Origin: Kangiella sp.
Lineage (GTDB): Bacteria; Pseudomonadota; Gammaproteobacteria; Enterobacterales; Kangiellaceae
DNA: 15,276 bases
Reading direction: 5' to 3'
Assembly: GCA_002733465.1 (NCBI GenBank)
Contig: NVVT01000003.1
Location: 118,393 to 133,668 of the forward strand
This document shows, piece after piece, positions 1-6,391 of this stretch. Made by a program: the position numbers and the translations under genes. Each line of letters starts with the position of its first letter. Position 1 is the stretch's first letter. Below the pieces are notes generated by a model. It had not been told where the DNA came from. It saw nothing but the letters and a program-made list of their open reading frames with translations, and did no database searches.

Positions 1-432
1 CTTACGACTTTCGTCCATTCGACCTCGATATTGTAATTTTAAATCTGAATTATAACCAAAAAAGTCAGGCGTACAAATAGCGCCATAAGCTTTTGCGACT
101 TCTTGAGTTCCATCTAATAAGTAGGGAAACGGGAAATCGAATTCATCGGAAACTTTCTTCATATTTTCAAATGAATCTTCCTCATAATCGGTAGGGTCAT
201 TAGACATTATCGCTACGCAGTTAATGCCTAGTTTTTTTAACTCTAATGCATCTCTAATAATTCTTTCTCGGATGGCGATTACGTAAGGACAATGATTACA
301 AATAAACATCACCAATAGTCCATTTGGACCAGCGCAATCTTTTAGCGACCAGTATTTACCATCGACTCCCGGTAAATTAAATTCTATCGCTTCAGCTCCA
401 AAATCACATACAGGTGTTGTTAAACTAACCAT
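1..432 (-). CDS. Thioredoxin-like / AhpC-TSA family redoxin (3' end cut by window)
   Basis: The 144 visible residues form a thioredoxin fold of the AhpC/TSA-like redoxin group. After a short N-terminal strand comes a CxxC redox motif (FICNHCPY, Cys45 and Cys48), then a segment typical of this family (AIMSNDPTDYEED), then FPYLLDGTQEVAKAYGAICTP, where the cis-Pro loop lies. Relatives are usually about 185 residues, so roughly 40 C-terminal residues lie beyond base 1. The ATG at 432 is preceded by a good ribosome binding site (AAGGGGA) about 7 bases away. It is the last visible gene of a three-gene operon, 26 bases after the membrane protein gene. It is probably a cytoplasmic thiol oxidoreductase or peroxidase-like protein; the substrate is unknown. 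The family assignment is firm, the physiological role is not. Confidence 0.88.
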   Translation of the reverse strand, partial: MVSLTTPVCDFGAEAIEFNLPGVDGKYWSLKDCAGPNGLLVMFICNHCPYVIAIRERIIRDALELKKLGINCVAIMSNDPTDYEEDSFENMKKVSDEFDFPFPYLLDGTQEVAKAYGAICTPDFFGYNSDLKLQYRGRMDESRK

Positions 433-458
433 AAGTTATCCCCTTTTTAATATGCAAA

Positions 459-998
459 CTATTCAATCTCTAGCAAATTTTTATTAGCTCGCCATCTAAG
501 CAAAAAATAAATAGCGCCTCCGACTAAGCCCGAGTATAAACACAATTTATGCAACGCTGAAATACTTATAAAGTTGTATAAATCATTATTAAGCATAAAC
601 GGGAAAAATGGCTCAACATCGGAATGCATGATGCTATCCAACAAAACGTGACTAAAGCTACCAATAAAAGCGCTCAAAAAAGCAATCCACCATTTTATCT
701 TTATAGGATTGGAGCCAGAGTTTGAGTTTGAGTTAGGATTAGGTTTAGAGATTCCTAGAATAATTAAACCAAATTCAGACAGATACTTGCCACTTAACGC
801 TGAAAACACGGCAATAAGAATTGCGCCAACATAGGTATGAGTAAAACCATGGAGATGCCCTTCTCCTGTGATTATGACTATCAAAGGCTGAATATCCATA
901 ACGATTTGGGTCCAACCGAATACCATTAAACTAAAGCTACTTTGTAATAGCGCTTTAAACAAAATTCCGGGACCCATATGTACTGGCGTAAAAGGCAT
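459..998 (-). CDS. YdjM-like predicted membrane-bound metal-dependent hydrolase
   Basis: The product is a 179-residue membrane protein. Its N-terminus (MPFTPVHMGPG) and the HLHGFTH cluster (His48, His50, His54), followed by a second SHVLLDSIMHSD motif (His117, Asp121, His125), match the histidine/aspartate pattern of the YdjM/PF04307-type predicted inner-membrane hydrolases. Hydrophobic segments lie at roughly 20-45, 57-83, 103-122 and 145-168. An Asn/Ser-rich low-complexity stretch (87-97) sits in the loop between segments two and three and is encoded by hexanucleotide repeats. The start lies 2 bases after the stop of the LuxR-VOC gene and has almost no ribosome binding site, so translational coupling is likely. 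No biochemical substrate is established for the family; hydrolase is a prediction from the metal-ligand pattern. Confidence 0.7.
   Translation of the reverse strand: MPFTPVHMGPGILFKALLQSSFSLMVFGWTQIVMDIQPLIVIITGEGHLHGFTHTYVGAILIAVFSALSGKYLSEFGLIILGISKPNPNSNSNSGSNPIKIKWWIAFLSAFIGSFSHVLLDSIMHSDVEPFFPFMLNNDLYNFISISALHKLCLYSGLVGGAIYFLLRWRANKNLLEIE
718..750 (-). repeat. Degenerate hexanucleotide tandem repeat inside the YdjM-like gene
   Basis: On the plus strand the units read gagttt, gagttt, gagtta, ggatta and ggttta: six-base units that drift from GAGTTT to a GGATTA type. They encode the PNPNSNSNS linker. Because the unit is a multiple of three, unit gain or loss would change loop length without a frameshift. 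Confidence 0.6.
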
Positions 999-1000
999 CT

Positions 1001-1627
1001 TTATGTTTTCGATTCGCTAGACATAATGGCCAATGGACGACTTTCAAGATCATCAAAAAATGCCATCCATTCCTCCGTTCCATCTTCATGCTTATGGATC
1101 ATATGAGGCGCACTGACGAATGTTATACCAAGTTCTTTCATCTTTTCATAGGCAACCATAATATTTGAAACGCGCAAATAAAGTATCGATTCAGCACTTT
1201 CACCTTCTTCTTTCTCTGACAGCATCAACCGAGTGCCGTTACAATCAAAGAATGCCATTGTGCCGAAGGTGTAAAGATGGGTCAGACCCAAAACATCTCG
1301 ATACCAACGCTCCGATTCCACAATATTTTTGACGCTTCTTGATACTTGTCCAAGACCTATAATATTAAATTCCTCTTTCATAGATTTTACCTTTTTATTT
1401 AATACGCTATCTACGGGCGAGCCTACCCAATATTTTAAAGCATTGCGGTTTTTGAGTTCGAGTTTTGCAATCGCATTAGCTACATGATATTTCACGCCGT
1501 CTAAACTGATATTTTCTAGATCAGCAATTTGTTGATTAGACAATCCATGCCGAACCGCATCAGCGGTACGCCATTCGGCTGGAGTGAGTTTATCTTTATG
1601 GATTGGTCTGCCACGTGGTTTTGTCAT
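1001..1627 (-). CDS. LuxR-type HTH fused to a VOC (glyoxalase/bleomycin-resistance) domain
   Basis: This is a two-domain, 208-residue protein. Residues 5-70 (RGRPIHKDKLTPAEWRTADA onward) form a LuxR/GerE-like helix-turn-helix with the recognition region SLDGVKYHVANAIAKLELKNR. Residues 85-205 form one VOC module: beta-1 with GLGQVSRSV (the Gln is the usual first metal ligand), then WYRDVLGL, FFDCNGTRLMLSE, ILYLRVSNI, a His-rich PHMIHKHED stretch and WMAFFDDLESRPLAIMS. A single VOC module normally pairs with another copy to make the active site, so a dimer is expected. It leads a three-gene operon with a 2-base gap to the next gene. The fusion suggests a one-component regulator whose VOC domain senses a small ligand; that role is inferred. 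The ATG at 1627 has a poor ribosome binding site. Confidence 0.85.
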   Translation of the reverse strand: MTKPRGRPIHKDKLTPAEWRTADAVRHGLSNQQIADLENISLDGVKYHVANAIAKLELKNRNALKYWVGSPVDSVLNKKVKSMKEEFNIIGLGQVSRSVKNIVESERWYRDVLGLTHLYTFGTMAFFDCNGTRLMLSEKEEGESAESILYLRVSNIMVAYEKMKELGITFVSAPHMIHKHEDGTEEWMAFFDDLESRPLAIMSSESKT

Positions 1628-1762
1628 ATTGAGAGTTTAAATGAAGCATGAGGTGATTACCCTACTCTTTTTGCAAAATAACTCAATGTGGCAAACTATA
1701 ATGTTTCTAGTGTTTTGGGGAATATGGATAAATGAACTTTGTTATTTTGTTTCTGATTTCGA

Positions 1763-1781
1763 CAACCGGCGTTTGTTAAAT
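1763..1781 (-). other. attC left half (R''-L'') closing the last cassette
   Basis: Read on the minus strand: R'' ATTTAAC (overlapping the TAA stop of the upstream gene), spacer AAACG, then CCGGTTG as candidate L''. R'' fits RYYYAAC and is an exact 7/7 complement of the GTTAAAT at the 5' end of the same cassette (3014-3020). A convincing L'/R' partner is not visible in the next 150 bases, so the site may be truncated. The rest of the gap up to base 1628 shows nothing else I can support. Confidence 0.6.
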
Positions 1782-2192
1782 ATCGACAGCATCATTTACC
1801 TTTTCCGCAAATTTGGAATAACCAGGACTCATGTAATCCACTATATAAATAGTATTTCCTGATGAATCTAATAATCTCAAGTATTGACCGTGAAGAGTAC
1901 TCATAGCTATTGCAATATCATTCCATTTGTAAGTAGCAACACTATTTCTAAATATCACTTTGAATTCTTCATCATTAAAATAGACTTTAGCGCCTATAAA
2001 TTTTTCCAAAGAAAAACAGAGATAAGACAAATAGGAGAACCCCAACCCTATCATAACAATTATCCCGGCATTAGAAATTCCAAATTTAAAATAGTTTACG
2101 AAAGCAATATAGAAAAAGAAGCAAGAAATACATGGCATGCTAAAAATTGCCGCATAGAATAAAAACTGCATCCATTTGCTGTTGTATACCAT
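1776..2192 (-). CDS. Two-TM membrane protein with a PH-like cytoplasmic domain, unrecognised
   Basis: The 138-residue product has two hydrophobic helices (about 9-34 and 41-63) followed by a small beta-rich domain from about residue 68 (AKVYFNDEEFKVIFRNSVATYKWNDIA...). This pattern, two helices plus strand pairs ending in a helix (GYSKFAEKVNDA), resembles bacterial PH-like/YcxB-type membrane proteins, but I cannot name a family. The start has a very strong ribosome binding site (GGAGGAGG) and lies 9 bases after the lipase stop, so the two genes share one cassette and probably one message. Its TAA overlaps the closing R'' box. Accessory function in or at the inner membrane is inferred. Confidence 0.75.
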   Translation of the reverse strand: MVYNSKWMQFLFYAAIFSMPCISCFFFYIAFVNYFKFGISNAGIIVMIGLGFSYLSYLCFSLEKFIGAKVYFNDEEFKVIFRNSVATYKWNDIAIAMSTLHGQYLRLLDSSGNTIYIVDYMSPGYSKFAEKVNDAVDI

Positions 2193-2201
2193 GCCTCCTC
2201 C

Positions 2202-2975
2202 TTAATTATAAATAGCGTCAAGCTTTTGTTTCTTGGCGTCAATTTTCTGCGCCTTGTTAGAACTTTCTCTCTTTTCTACTTTAAATCTACCATATTTTAT
2301 AAAATTCAATACATGAATCTTAACTTCATCGCTTTTCATTATAAAAGTATGAGCATGATCTACTACAAGGAAGTCTTTCATCTCCTGCAATTTGGCGCTC
2401 TCAACAGAAACTTTACCATCATCTTCACCTGGAATTAAACGTGAAAACCACGGCTCTAATGAACTCCTTCCCGTTATAATTCCCACTTCATAATTAATTG
2501 GTTTCAACCTATTTGGCAAACTATTAGAGTCAGTTGTTAATTGCTGCCCTGGAGGGCCCGCTAACCAACGATACCAAGTTGAATCGTGAAACCTATCTGC
2601 TATTTCACTACCTTTATTTGGCGGGCTTAACATTACGACGCGACTTCCCACAGGAAGCCGGTTAGTCTGAAGATAATAGCGAGAAATAATGCCTCCTAAT
2701 GAATGAGTAATAAAATGTACTTTCGTTGCCCCTTTATTACACTCACTAATAAATTTGGGTATGATGTTTCTAGATATATTTTCGATTGTTTGTGACGTTG
2801 ACGGATAACTATGATTTACAGTTTGAAATCCATTCTCCTTCAAATACGACTCCAAGGAATTCATTGAAAATGCAGTTCGCCCCATACCGTGGAGTAAAAT
2901 CACACATTCTGAAGATTTTGAGAAAGCATTTGATTGTATTAAAAACAAAAGCAAAAATAAAATATATTTCTTCAA
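2202..2975 (-). CDS. Secreted alpha/beta-hydrolase (lipase/esterase-like)
   Basis: The 257-residue product begins with a signal peptide (KKYILFLLLFLIQSNAFS). The mature part starts with CVILLHGMGRT, the HG oxyanion-hole motif at 29-30. The nucleophile elbow is THSLGG with Ser92. Candidate acid residues are Asp185/Asp186 in GEDDGKVSVESA, and the catalytic His is probably His209 in VDHAHTF. This is a full triad in the order of PGAP1/lipase-like alpha/beta hydrolases. A lysine-rich 26-residue tail follows the fold. The start is TTG, with only a weak AGG ten bases upstream; no in-frame ATG exists before the cassette boundary. Periplasmic or secreted ester hydrolysis is likely; the substrate is unknown. 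It is the first gene of a two-gene integron cassette. Confidence 0.85.
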   Translation of the reverse strand: MKKYILFLLLFLIQSNAFSKSSECVILLHGMGRTAFSMNSLESYLKENGFQTVNHSYPSTSQTIENISRNIIPKFISECNKGATKVHFITHSLGGIISRYYLQTNRLPVGSRVVMLSPPNKGSEIADRFHDSTWYRWLAGPPGQQLTTDSNSLPNRLKPINYEVGIITGRSSLEPWFSRLIPGEDDGKVSVESAKLQEMKDFLVVDHAHTFIMKSDEVKIHVLNFIKYGRFKVEKRESSNKAQKIDAKKQKLDAIYN

Positions 2976-3013
2976 TTATTTAGCCTGTTTATTTATTCAA
3001 AATATTCCATGAA

Positions 3014-3072
3014 ATTTAACGCTTAAAGCAGGTGTGCGTAGTTTAGCATCGCCTGCCTTTTCTGGTTAAAAC
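3014..3072 (-). other. attC site of the 3074-4144 cassette
   Basis: Minus-strand reading: R'' GTTTTAAC, spacer CAGAA, L'' AAGGCAGG, central loop of about 19 bases, L' CCTGCTT, spacer TAAGC, R' GTTAAAT. L'' and L' pair perfectly except for one unpaired G in L'', the canonical extrahelical base. R'' starts one base after the stop codon. R'' is an exact reverse complement of GTTAAAAC at the 5' end of this same cassette (4155-4162), while the adjacent R' matches the next cassette's own R''. Confidence 0.88.
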
Positions 3073-3073
3073 T

Positions 3074-4144
3074 TTATCTATTTGATTCAGACATATAAAA
3101 GTCGCTATATAATTCAGCCAAAGAAAAAGGAAATTCTTTAACCTTAAATTTATTAGCTATTAATTCCATTTTTTTACTTGGTGATACGTCGTACAGTTGA
3201 ATCATCACTTGCTCCATCAACCCCACCAAATCTCCACTTTCTACACGCAAGTATTTCACATCATTCATCTCAAGATTTTTTACTTTATATCCATTTGTGC
3301 GCGCTAAATCAATAAACTTGTTTTTGTCCTTTTCTTTATTCTCACCAAGTAATACCCAATCCAGGCCAATTCTATTATTTTCTATTCCGAATTGTATTTC
3401 TACATGGTTATTTTTTCCCTCGTTATTAGGAAAAAATGCAAATATTGCGAACGATTGATTTGTACCTGAATTCTCTAGTTGATTGTAAATCGTCCTAATA
3501 TCCTTACGCGAGACGACGTAGAATTTCATTTCCTGGTCTTTAAATAGGCTTTCAGATTCTGGGGTATTAGCTAATTGAGTTAAACGAGAAGATTCAATAG
3601 CATATAGTAAGCCGAAGGCAACGATGAAATAACCCACAAGCGAAACAATTGCGACCTTCGCTACTCGCCAGCTAGAGCAAAATCGGTATTCCTTGCTCGC
3701 AGCTTCCTTTTCTCTGTTGATTTGCAAATTCTCAGAAATTAGAAGTGCGATTCCGCTGTAGAACAATGGAATTGCCAGTCGAGGAAAGTTATCTGGTATA
3801 TAGAGTAGCGAGACAGTCAAAAGAGCTATAAAAATTCCCCCTGCAAAGAGGACGTTCTTCTCAGCTACAGTATTGTTTAGAGCTTTGTAGTTAGATTTAA
3901 GATAATAAAGAGCTGCTACTGGGCCACCCAAGTATGAACCAAGGAATATTTGCCTAGGAGAAAAAATATCAACAGCATTAGTCTTATCTACTACTTCAGC
4001 TATTTTGCTTTCTTCGTCTTGAGCTCTATCTGCAAGTAGAGCTTTTATCTTTAATACTCTATCAGGCCAAGCATCATGGTCGATATGACTTAGAATATTC
4101 TGAAGCTCATCCGAGTTACATGATTTATAATTTGGTTCGTTCAT
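3074..4144 (-). CDS. Multi-pass membrane protein with C-terminal soluble domain, unrecognised cassette gene
   Basis: The product has 356 residues from the chosen ATG. The ATG two codons upstream (4150) directly abuts AAGG, whereas the one at 4144 has AAGG at about 7 bases, so I prefer 4144. An N-terminal acidic helical region (about 1-55) precedes three or four hydrophobic segments (about 62-80, 95-112, 116-136, 162-186). A charged C-terminal domain (about 205-356) mixes strands and helices; phrases such as LDWVLLGENKEKDKNKFIDL and VKYLRVESGDLVGLMEQVM suggest a conserved fold I cannot name. The gene fills a cassette whose two ends are exact complements. The function is unknown. Confidence 0.8.
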   Translation of the reverse strand: MNEPNYKSCNSDELQNILSHIDHDAWPDRVLKIKALLADRAQDEESKIAEVVDKTNAVDIFSPRQIFLGSYLGGPVAALYYLKSNYKALNNTVAEKNVLFAGGIFIALLTVSLLYIPDNFPRLAIPLFYSGIALLISENLQINREKEAASKEYRFCSSWRVAKVAIVSLVGYFIVAFGLLYAIESSRLTQLANTPESESLFKDQEMKFYVVSRKDIRTIYNQLENSGTNQSFAIFAFFPNNEGKNNHVEIQFGIENNRIGLDWVLLGENKEKDKNKFIDLARTNGYKVKNLEMNDVKYLRVESGDLVGLMEQVMIQLYDVSPSKKMELIANKFKVKEFPFSLAELYSDFYMSESNR

Positions 4145-4154
4145 TCCCATCCTT

Positions 4155-4200
4155 GTTTTAACAGTTTGGTAGAACGGACTTATGTCCGTATATCCAAGAT
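4155..4200 (-). repeat. attC-like hairpin copy B with R' GTTAAAAC
   Basis: Minus-strand layout: outer stem TTGG ... CCAA, five-base internal loops (ATATA / TTCTA), inner stem CGGAC ... GTCCG closing on ATAA, then AACTGTTAAAAC. The final GTTAAAAC is the 5' boundary of the 3074-4144 cassette and is complementary to that cassette's R''. It is homologous to copy A at 6322-6368, with a compensatory change in the outer stem. No RYYYAAC R'' box is seen at its left side, so it may be a degenerate or rearranged attC. Confidence 0.6.
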
Positions 4201-4266
4201 TTATTGATAGTAGCGAATTTCCTTGAACACTGCAATTAGACTGTCCTTAAGCGCTTTACATTTCAT
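4201..4266 (-). CDS. Possible 21-residue micro-ORF between two hairpins
   Basis: ATG at 4266 with AGGA seven bases upstream opens the short frame MKCKALKDSLIAVFKEIRYYQ (shown here in two parts: MKCKALKDSLIAV and FKEIRYYQ), ending in TAA just before hairpin B. Its start follows hairpin C directly, so it has the position a cassette gene would have: hairpin, ribosome binding site, frame, stop, hairpin. It could equally be the remnant of a longer gene or chance. No homology is recognised. Confidence 0.25.
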   Translation of the reverse strand: MKCKALKDSLIAVFKEIRYYQ

Positions 4267-4270
4267 TATT

Positions 4271-4313
4271 AAATCCTAAAAATGCGACGTTATTGTCGTA
4301 TATCCTAGAATTT
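4271..4313 (-). repeat. attC-like hairpin copy C (degenerate)
   Basis: Minus strand: AAATTCTA pairs with TAGGATTT (8 bp, one G-T), then GGATAT and CATTTT face each other as an internal loop around the short stem CGAC/GTCG. The left arm CTAGGATATACGAC aligns with CTTGGATATACGGAC of copy B and CTTAGATATACGGAC of copy A. It lacks a GTTRRRY box. Confidence 0.45.
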
Positions 4314-4560
4314 AATTTTCTAGAAATATGTTTTTTATCTCTAATTCAGCTACTTTAATAGGAAAGTAAAAAATGAATCAATTAAAATACGACAAGCGGA
4401 AGCGGGTATAAAACTATCTGAAAGAATACTTCCTAGCTTTCGCTTTTAGTTAATTTCAGAAAACGGCCACAAGCGGACATTTCGATGACTCACACTTGTC
4501 ATTCTTAATTTTTGCGGTGAGAGACGGAAAGATGAGATGGACAAAAATTTATATTTAATT
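4314..4560 (-). other. Non-coding stretch inside the cassette array
   Basis: No reading frame of useful size is seen on either strand. The only recognisable piece is around 4461-4481 (aacggccacaagcggacatt), which resembles the AATGTCCGCTT/AAGCGGACATT fragments scattered between genes in many gammaproteobacteria. The region separates the attC left half at 4561-4579 from copy C. It may be a decayed cassette or a cassette without a gene. Confidence 0.4.
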
Positions 4561-4579
4561 CCATATTCACTTGTTATCT
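4561..4579 (-). other. attC left half (R''-L'') of the 4574-5140 cassette
   Basis: Minus strand: AGATAAC, AAGTG, AATATGG, with TAAC overlapping the TAA stop of the gene. It is nearly identical to the left half at 7051-7070 (CCTAAC, AAGTG, ACTATGG), so both belong to one attC subtype. The cassette's own 5' end is GTTATAT, a 6/7 complement. No matching right half follows closely; the next GTTRRRY box is at 4155. Confidence 0.5.
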
Positions 4580-5140
4580 TTTAGCTTTTATTGACGAACA
4601 CACTTTATCAAATACATTTTTATCAAACGTTGATTTAAAACCTTCAACTGATTCGCTTTCAATTCTATTGACATAAAACATGCATATAGCCACTTTATTT
4701 GGCGCCAAATATATAGAGCGACCATACCAAAATGTTTTTTGTCCATCAGGGCGTACACCTTTGGTTGCAAAGTCATATGAAAGCTTATTTGAAACTTTGG
4801 AAAATTTTCCAATTACCGAGTCAAAAGAATTCGGACCACACTTATTTGGAATATAACGTTTCATAAATGACACTGTTCCCAAACGAAAGGACTCTTCGTT
4901 ATCTGGAGAAGCTCGATCGAATACTTCTATAGAATAAGCTTTGTTTTTTGCAATAAAATCAACATATGAATAAAAAGGCCTTGATCCATCTACAACTTTA
5001 ACCTCTGGCAGTTCAGGAACATTCATTTCAAAAGTTTTCTGAACGTTAGAATATATTCCATTTTCTAGCTTGCCCGCCATTTGGATTGTAGAACAACCAC
5101 TTATCAAAATAAATGATATTACAATTGTTAGGTTACGCAT
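4574..5140 (-). CDS. Putative outer-membrane lipoprotein, unrecognised cassette gene
   Basis: The product is 188 residues with a lipoprotein signal: MRNLTIVISFILISGC, lipobox LISGC, lipidated Cys16. I start at 5140 because it has a strong ribosome binding site (CAGGAGGAATTT before ATG). The longer frame to 5239 would run through the attC site and lose the signal peptide. The mature part is mixed alpha/beta without a domain I recognise; Cys residues near YIPNKCGPNS, VAICMF and DKVCSS could form disulfides. The N-terminus resembles the neighbouring lipoprotein at 5218-5721 (both begin MRNL), but the mature sequences do not look related. Residue 2 after the Cys is Thr, not Asp, so transport to the outer membrane is expected. 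Confidence 0.82.
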   Translation of the reverse strand: MRNLTIVISFILISGCSTIQMAGKLENGIYSNVQKTFEMNVPELPEVKVVDGSRPFYSYVDFIAKNKAYSIEVFDRASPDNEESFRLGTVSFMKRYIPNKCGPNSFDSVIGKFSKVSNKLSYDFATKGVRPDGQKTFWYGRSIYLAPNKVAICMFYVNRIESESVEGFKSTFDKNVFDKVCSSIKAKR

Positions 5141-5154
5141 AAATTCCTCCTGGT

Positions 5155-5214
5155 ATATAACGCAAAGTTGATAAAAGAGTTTTGACAGCGTCAAATTCAA
5201 ACGCATCGTTAAAT
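5155..5214 (-). other. attC site of the 5218-5721 cassette
   Basis: Minus strand: R'' ATTTAAC, spacer GATGC, L'' GTTTGA, then the internal hairpin TTTGAC-GC-TGTCAAA, then L' TCAAC, spacer TTTGC, R' GTTATAT. L'' pairs with L' leaving one T unpaired in L'', as in functional attC sites. Total length is 60 bases. It starts three bases after the stop of the gene and ends just before the ribosome binding site of the next one. Confidence 0.85.
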
Positions 5215-5217
5215 AAG

Positions 5218-5721
5218 TTACGCACTTAAGTAAGTCCACGCAAATTTAATTTTTCCTTCGATATACTTTAGTAAATAGATGACTTCAACTTCATCAATTA
5301 CTATTATAAGTTTATAACCATCTAAATCGGCACAATCTTTGTTAATAATTATATAGTAATCTTTTTTTGAGGCATCATTAAAATTTTCGCCTTCACGCAC
5401 TGAAGTGGTTATGACCTTTACAGGATTATTAGAGCCATCAAGAAAGGATATTGATGGTGAACCTTTTTTTGGCGCAGTTAAATATAAGCTTGATGTCTCT
5501 TCATTTACCCAAAACGCTGGAATTATAGGGGGCAATGGCACAATAACTGAAACCATCATTGAGTACATTTTTCCAGGGCAAGACATTCTAATCGTAATGT
5601 CACTATCTGTTGACACCTTCTGCTCATAATTCAGCTCAATAAATTCATCTTTACCAGCGATTGAAATAGCACATCCACTCAAATACAAACTAAATAAAAA
5701 AACGCACGCTAAGTTTCTCAT
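5218..5721 (-). CDS. Putative lipoprotein, unrecognised cassette gene
   Basis: The product is 167 residues. MRNLACVFLFSLYLSGC is a lipoprotein signal peptide (lipobox LSGC, Cys17). The mature part is beta-rich, with a Pro-rich run (VIVPLPPIIPAFW), strands around SSLYLTAP and IDEVEVIYLLKYIEGKI, and two further Cys residues (MSCPGK, NKDCAD) that could pair. The ATG at 5721 follows AAGGAGATATAA, an excellent ribosome binding site. No family is recognised. The cassette ends in a canonical attC. Confidence 0.82.
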   Translation of the reverse strand: MRNLACVFLFSLYLSGCAISIAGKDEFIELNYEQKVSTDSDITIRMSCPGKMYSMMVSVIVPLPPIIPAFWVNEETSSLYLTAPKKGSPSISFLDGSNNPVKVITTSVREGENFNDASKKDYYIIINKDCADLDGYKLIIVIDEVEVIYLLKYIEGKIKFAWTYLSA

Positions 5722-5828
5722 TTATATCTCCTTACAGTTTGGAGACATATTACCTTCATTAACTTTGTTGTCGAACAATTAGCTAGAAGTAGCGTTATAT
5801 GAAACTTTAGGTATCAACACATGGCTCC

Positions 5829-5933
5829 AATTAACGCTCTTTTAAAGAAGCCAAAAATAGTAGCAAAAATAGGTGAGCGTAGTTAACAAAAAAAACAAAC
5901 TGTATTTTTTCTCGCTGAAAGTCTTGTTAGAGC
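5829..5933 (-). other. attC site of the 5933-6316 cassette (long form)
   Basis: Minus strand: R'' GCTCTAAC starting on the last base of the TAG stop, spacer AAGAC, L'' TTTCAG, about 70 bases of loop, L' TTTAAA, spacer AAGAGC, R' GTTAATT. L''/L' pairing leaves one C unpaired in L'' and includes one G-T. R'' is a 7/8 complement of GTTAGGGC at the 5' end of its own cassette; R' is 6/7 like the next cassette's own R''. Length is 105 bases. It is less clear than the 60-base sites. The remaining bases up to 5721 hold no gene. Confidence 0.6.
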
Positions 5934-6316
5934 TACGGCTTCACAGTTACCGTAATAGTAATTGGGTAGCCCATTAACAAGCTATTTTGTTCAGGTGGTG
6001 TCGGTAATTTAACCCTTGTTATTTTTTTGGAAAAACATTTAGATATTGAATTGAAAGGCTTTACTTCAATTCCAGATGAAGCGCCTTGATTAGATACAAT
6101 TGCAACCAGACTAAAAGTGCCAAGGTTTGTTGAATTTGTTGAACCTGGTGGAATACATAAGCGCATAATATCACCTATAAACGGCCCTAACTTTTGATCA
6201 TATTGCTTCCCTGACATAGTCAATGCAAGCTCATTACCTTCGTTAACACGACTGGAGAAGTCTGCTGCAAGTGTCGATGTAGCTAGAAAAACAAGCGCTA
6301 CTATAATGTATTTCAT
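5933..6316 (-). CDS. Small secreted protein, possible TonB-C-like fold, cassette gene
   Basis: The product is 127 residues with a clear Sec signal peptide (MKYIIVALVFLATSTLA, cleavage before ADF). The mature protein of about 110 residues holds two Cys (Cys54 in RLCIPPG, Cys94 in SKCFSKK) placed to form a disulfide. The end pattern, proline-rich loop then PITITVTVKP, is reminiscent of TonB C-terminal-like domains, but I would not assign it on that basis. Expected location is the periplasm. The cassette begins at GTTAGGGC (6322-6329) and ends in the attC that overlaps its stop. Confidence 0.78.
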   Translation of the reverse strand: MKYIIVALVFLATSTLAADFSSRVNEGNELALTMSGKQYDQKLGPFIGDIMRLCIPPGSTNSTNLGTFSLVAIVSNQGASSGIEVKPFNSISKCFSKKITRVKLPTPPEQNSLLMGYPITITVTVKP

Positions 6317-6321
6317 AATTT

Positions 6322-6368
6322 GCCCTAACAGTTTAGTAGAGCGGACTTTACGTCCGTATATCTAAGAT
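6322..6368 (-). repeat. attC-like hairpin copy A with R' GTTAGGGC
   Basis: Minus strand: outer stem TTAG ... CTAA, internal loops ATATA and CTCTA, inner stem CGGAC ... GTCCG closing on GTAAA, then AACTGTTAGGGC. GTTAGGGC is the 5' boundary of the 5933-6316 cassette. Copy B has TTGG/CCAA where A has TTAG/CTAA, which is a paired change that keeps the stem. Confidence 0.6.
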
Positions 6369-6391
6369 TCAATAGAATGAAAAAGTGACTG

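Noticed and set aside
1641..1862. 73-codon plus-strand frame starting ATGAAGCATGAGG
   Set aside because: It overlaps the 3' end of the well-supported 1776-2192 gene and the closing attC half, has no ribosome binding site, and would be the only plus-strand gene in the window.
5141..5239. N-terminal extension of the 4574-5140 lipoprotein gene
   Set aside because: It runs through the attC site and would bury the lipoprotein signal; the ATG at 5140 has a far better ribosome binding site.
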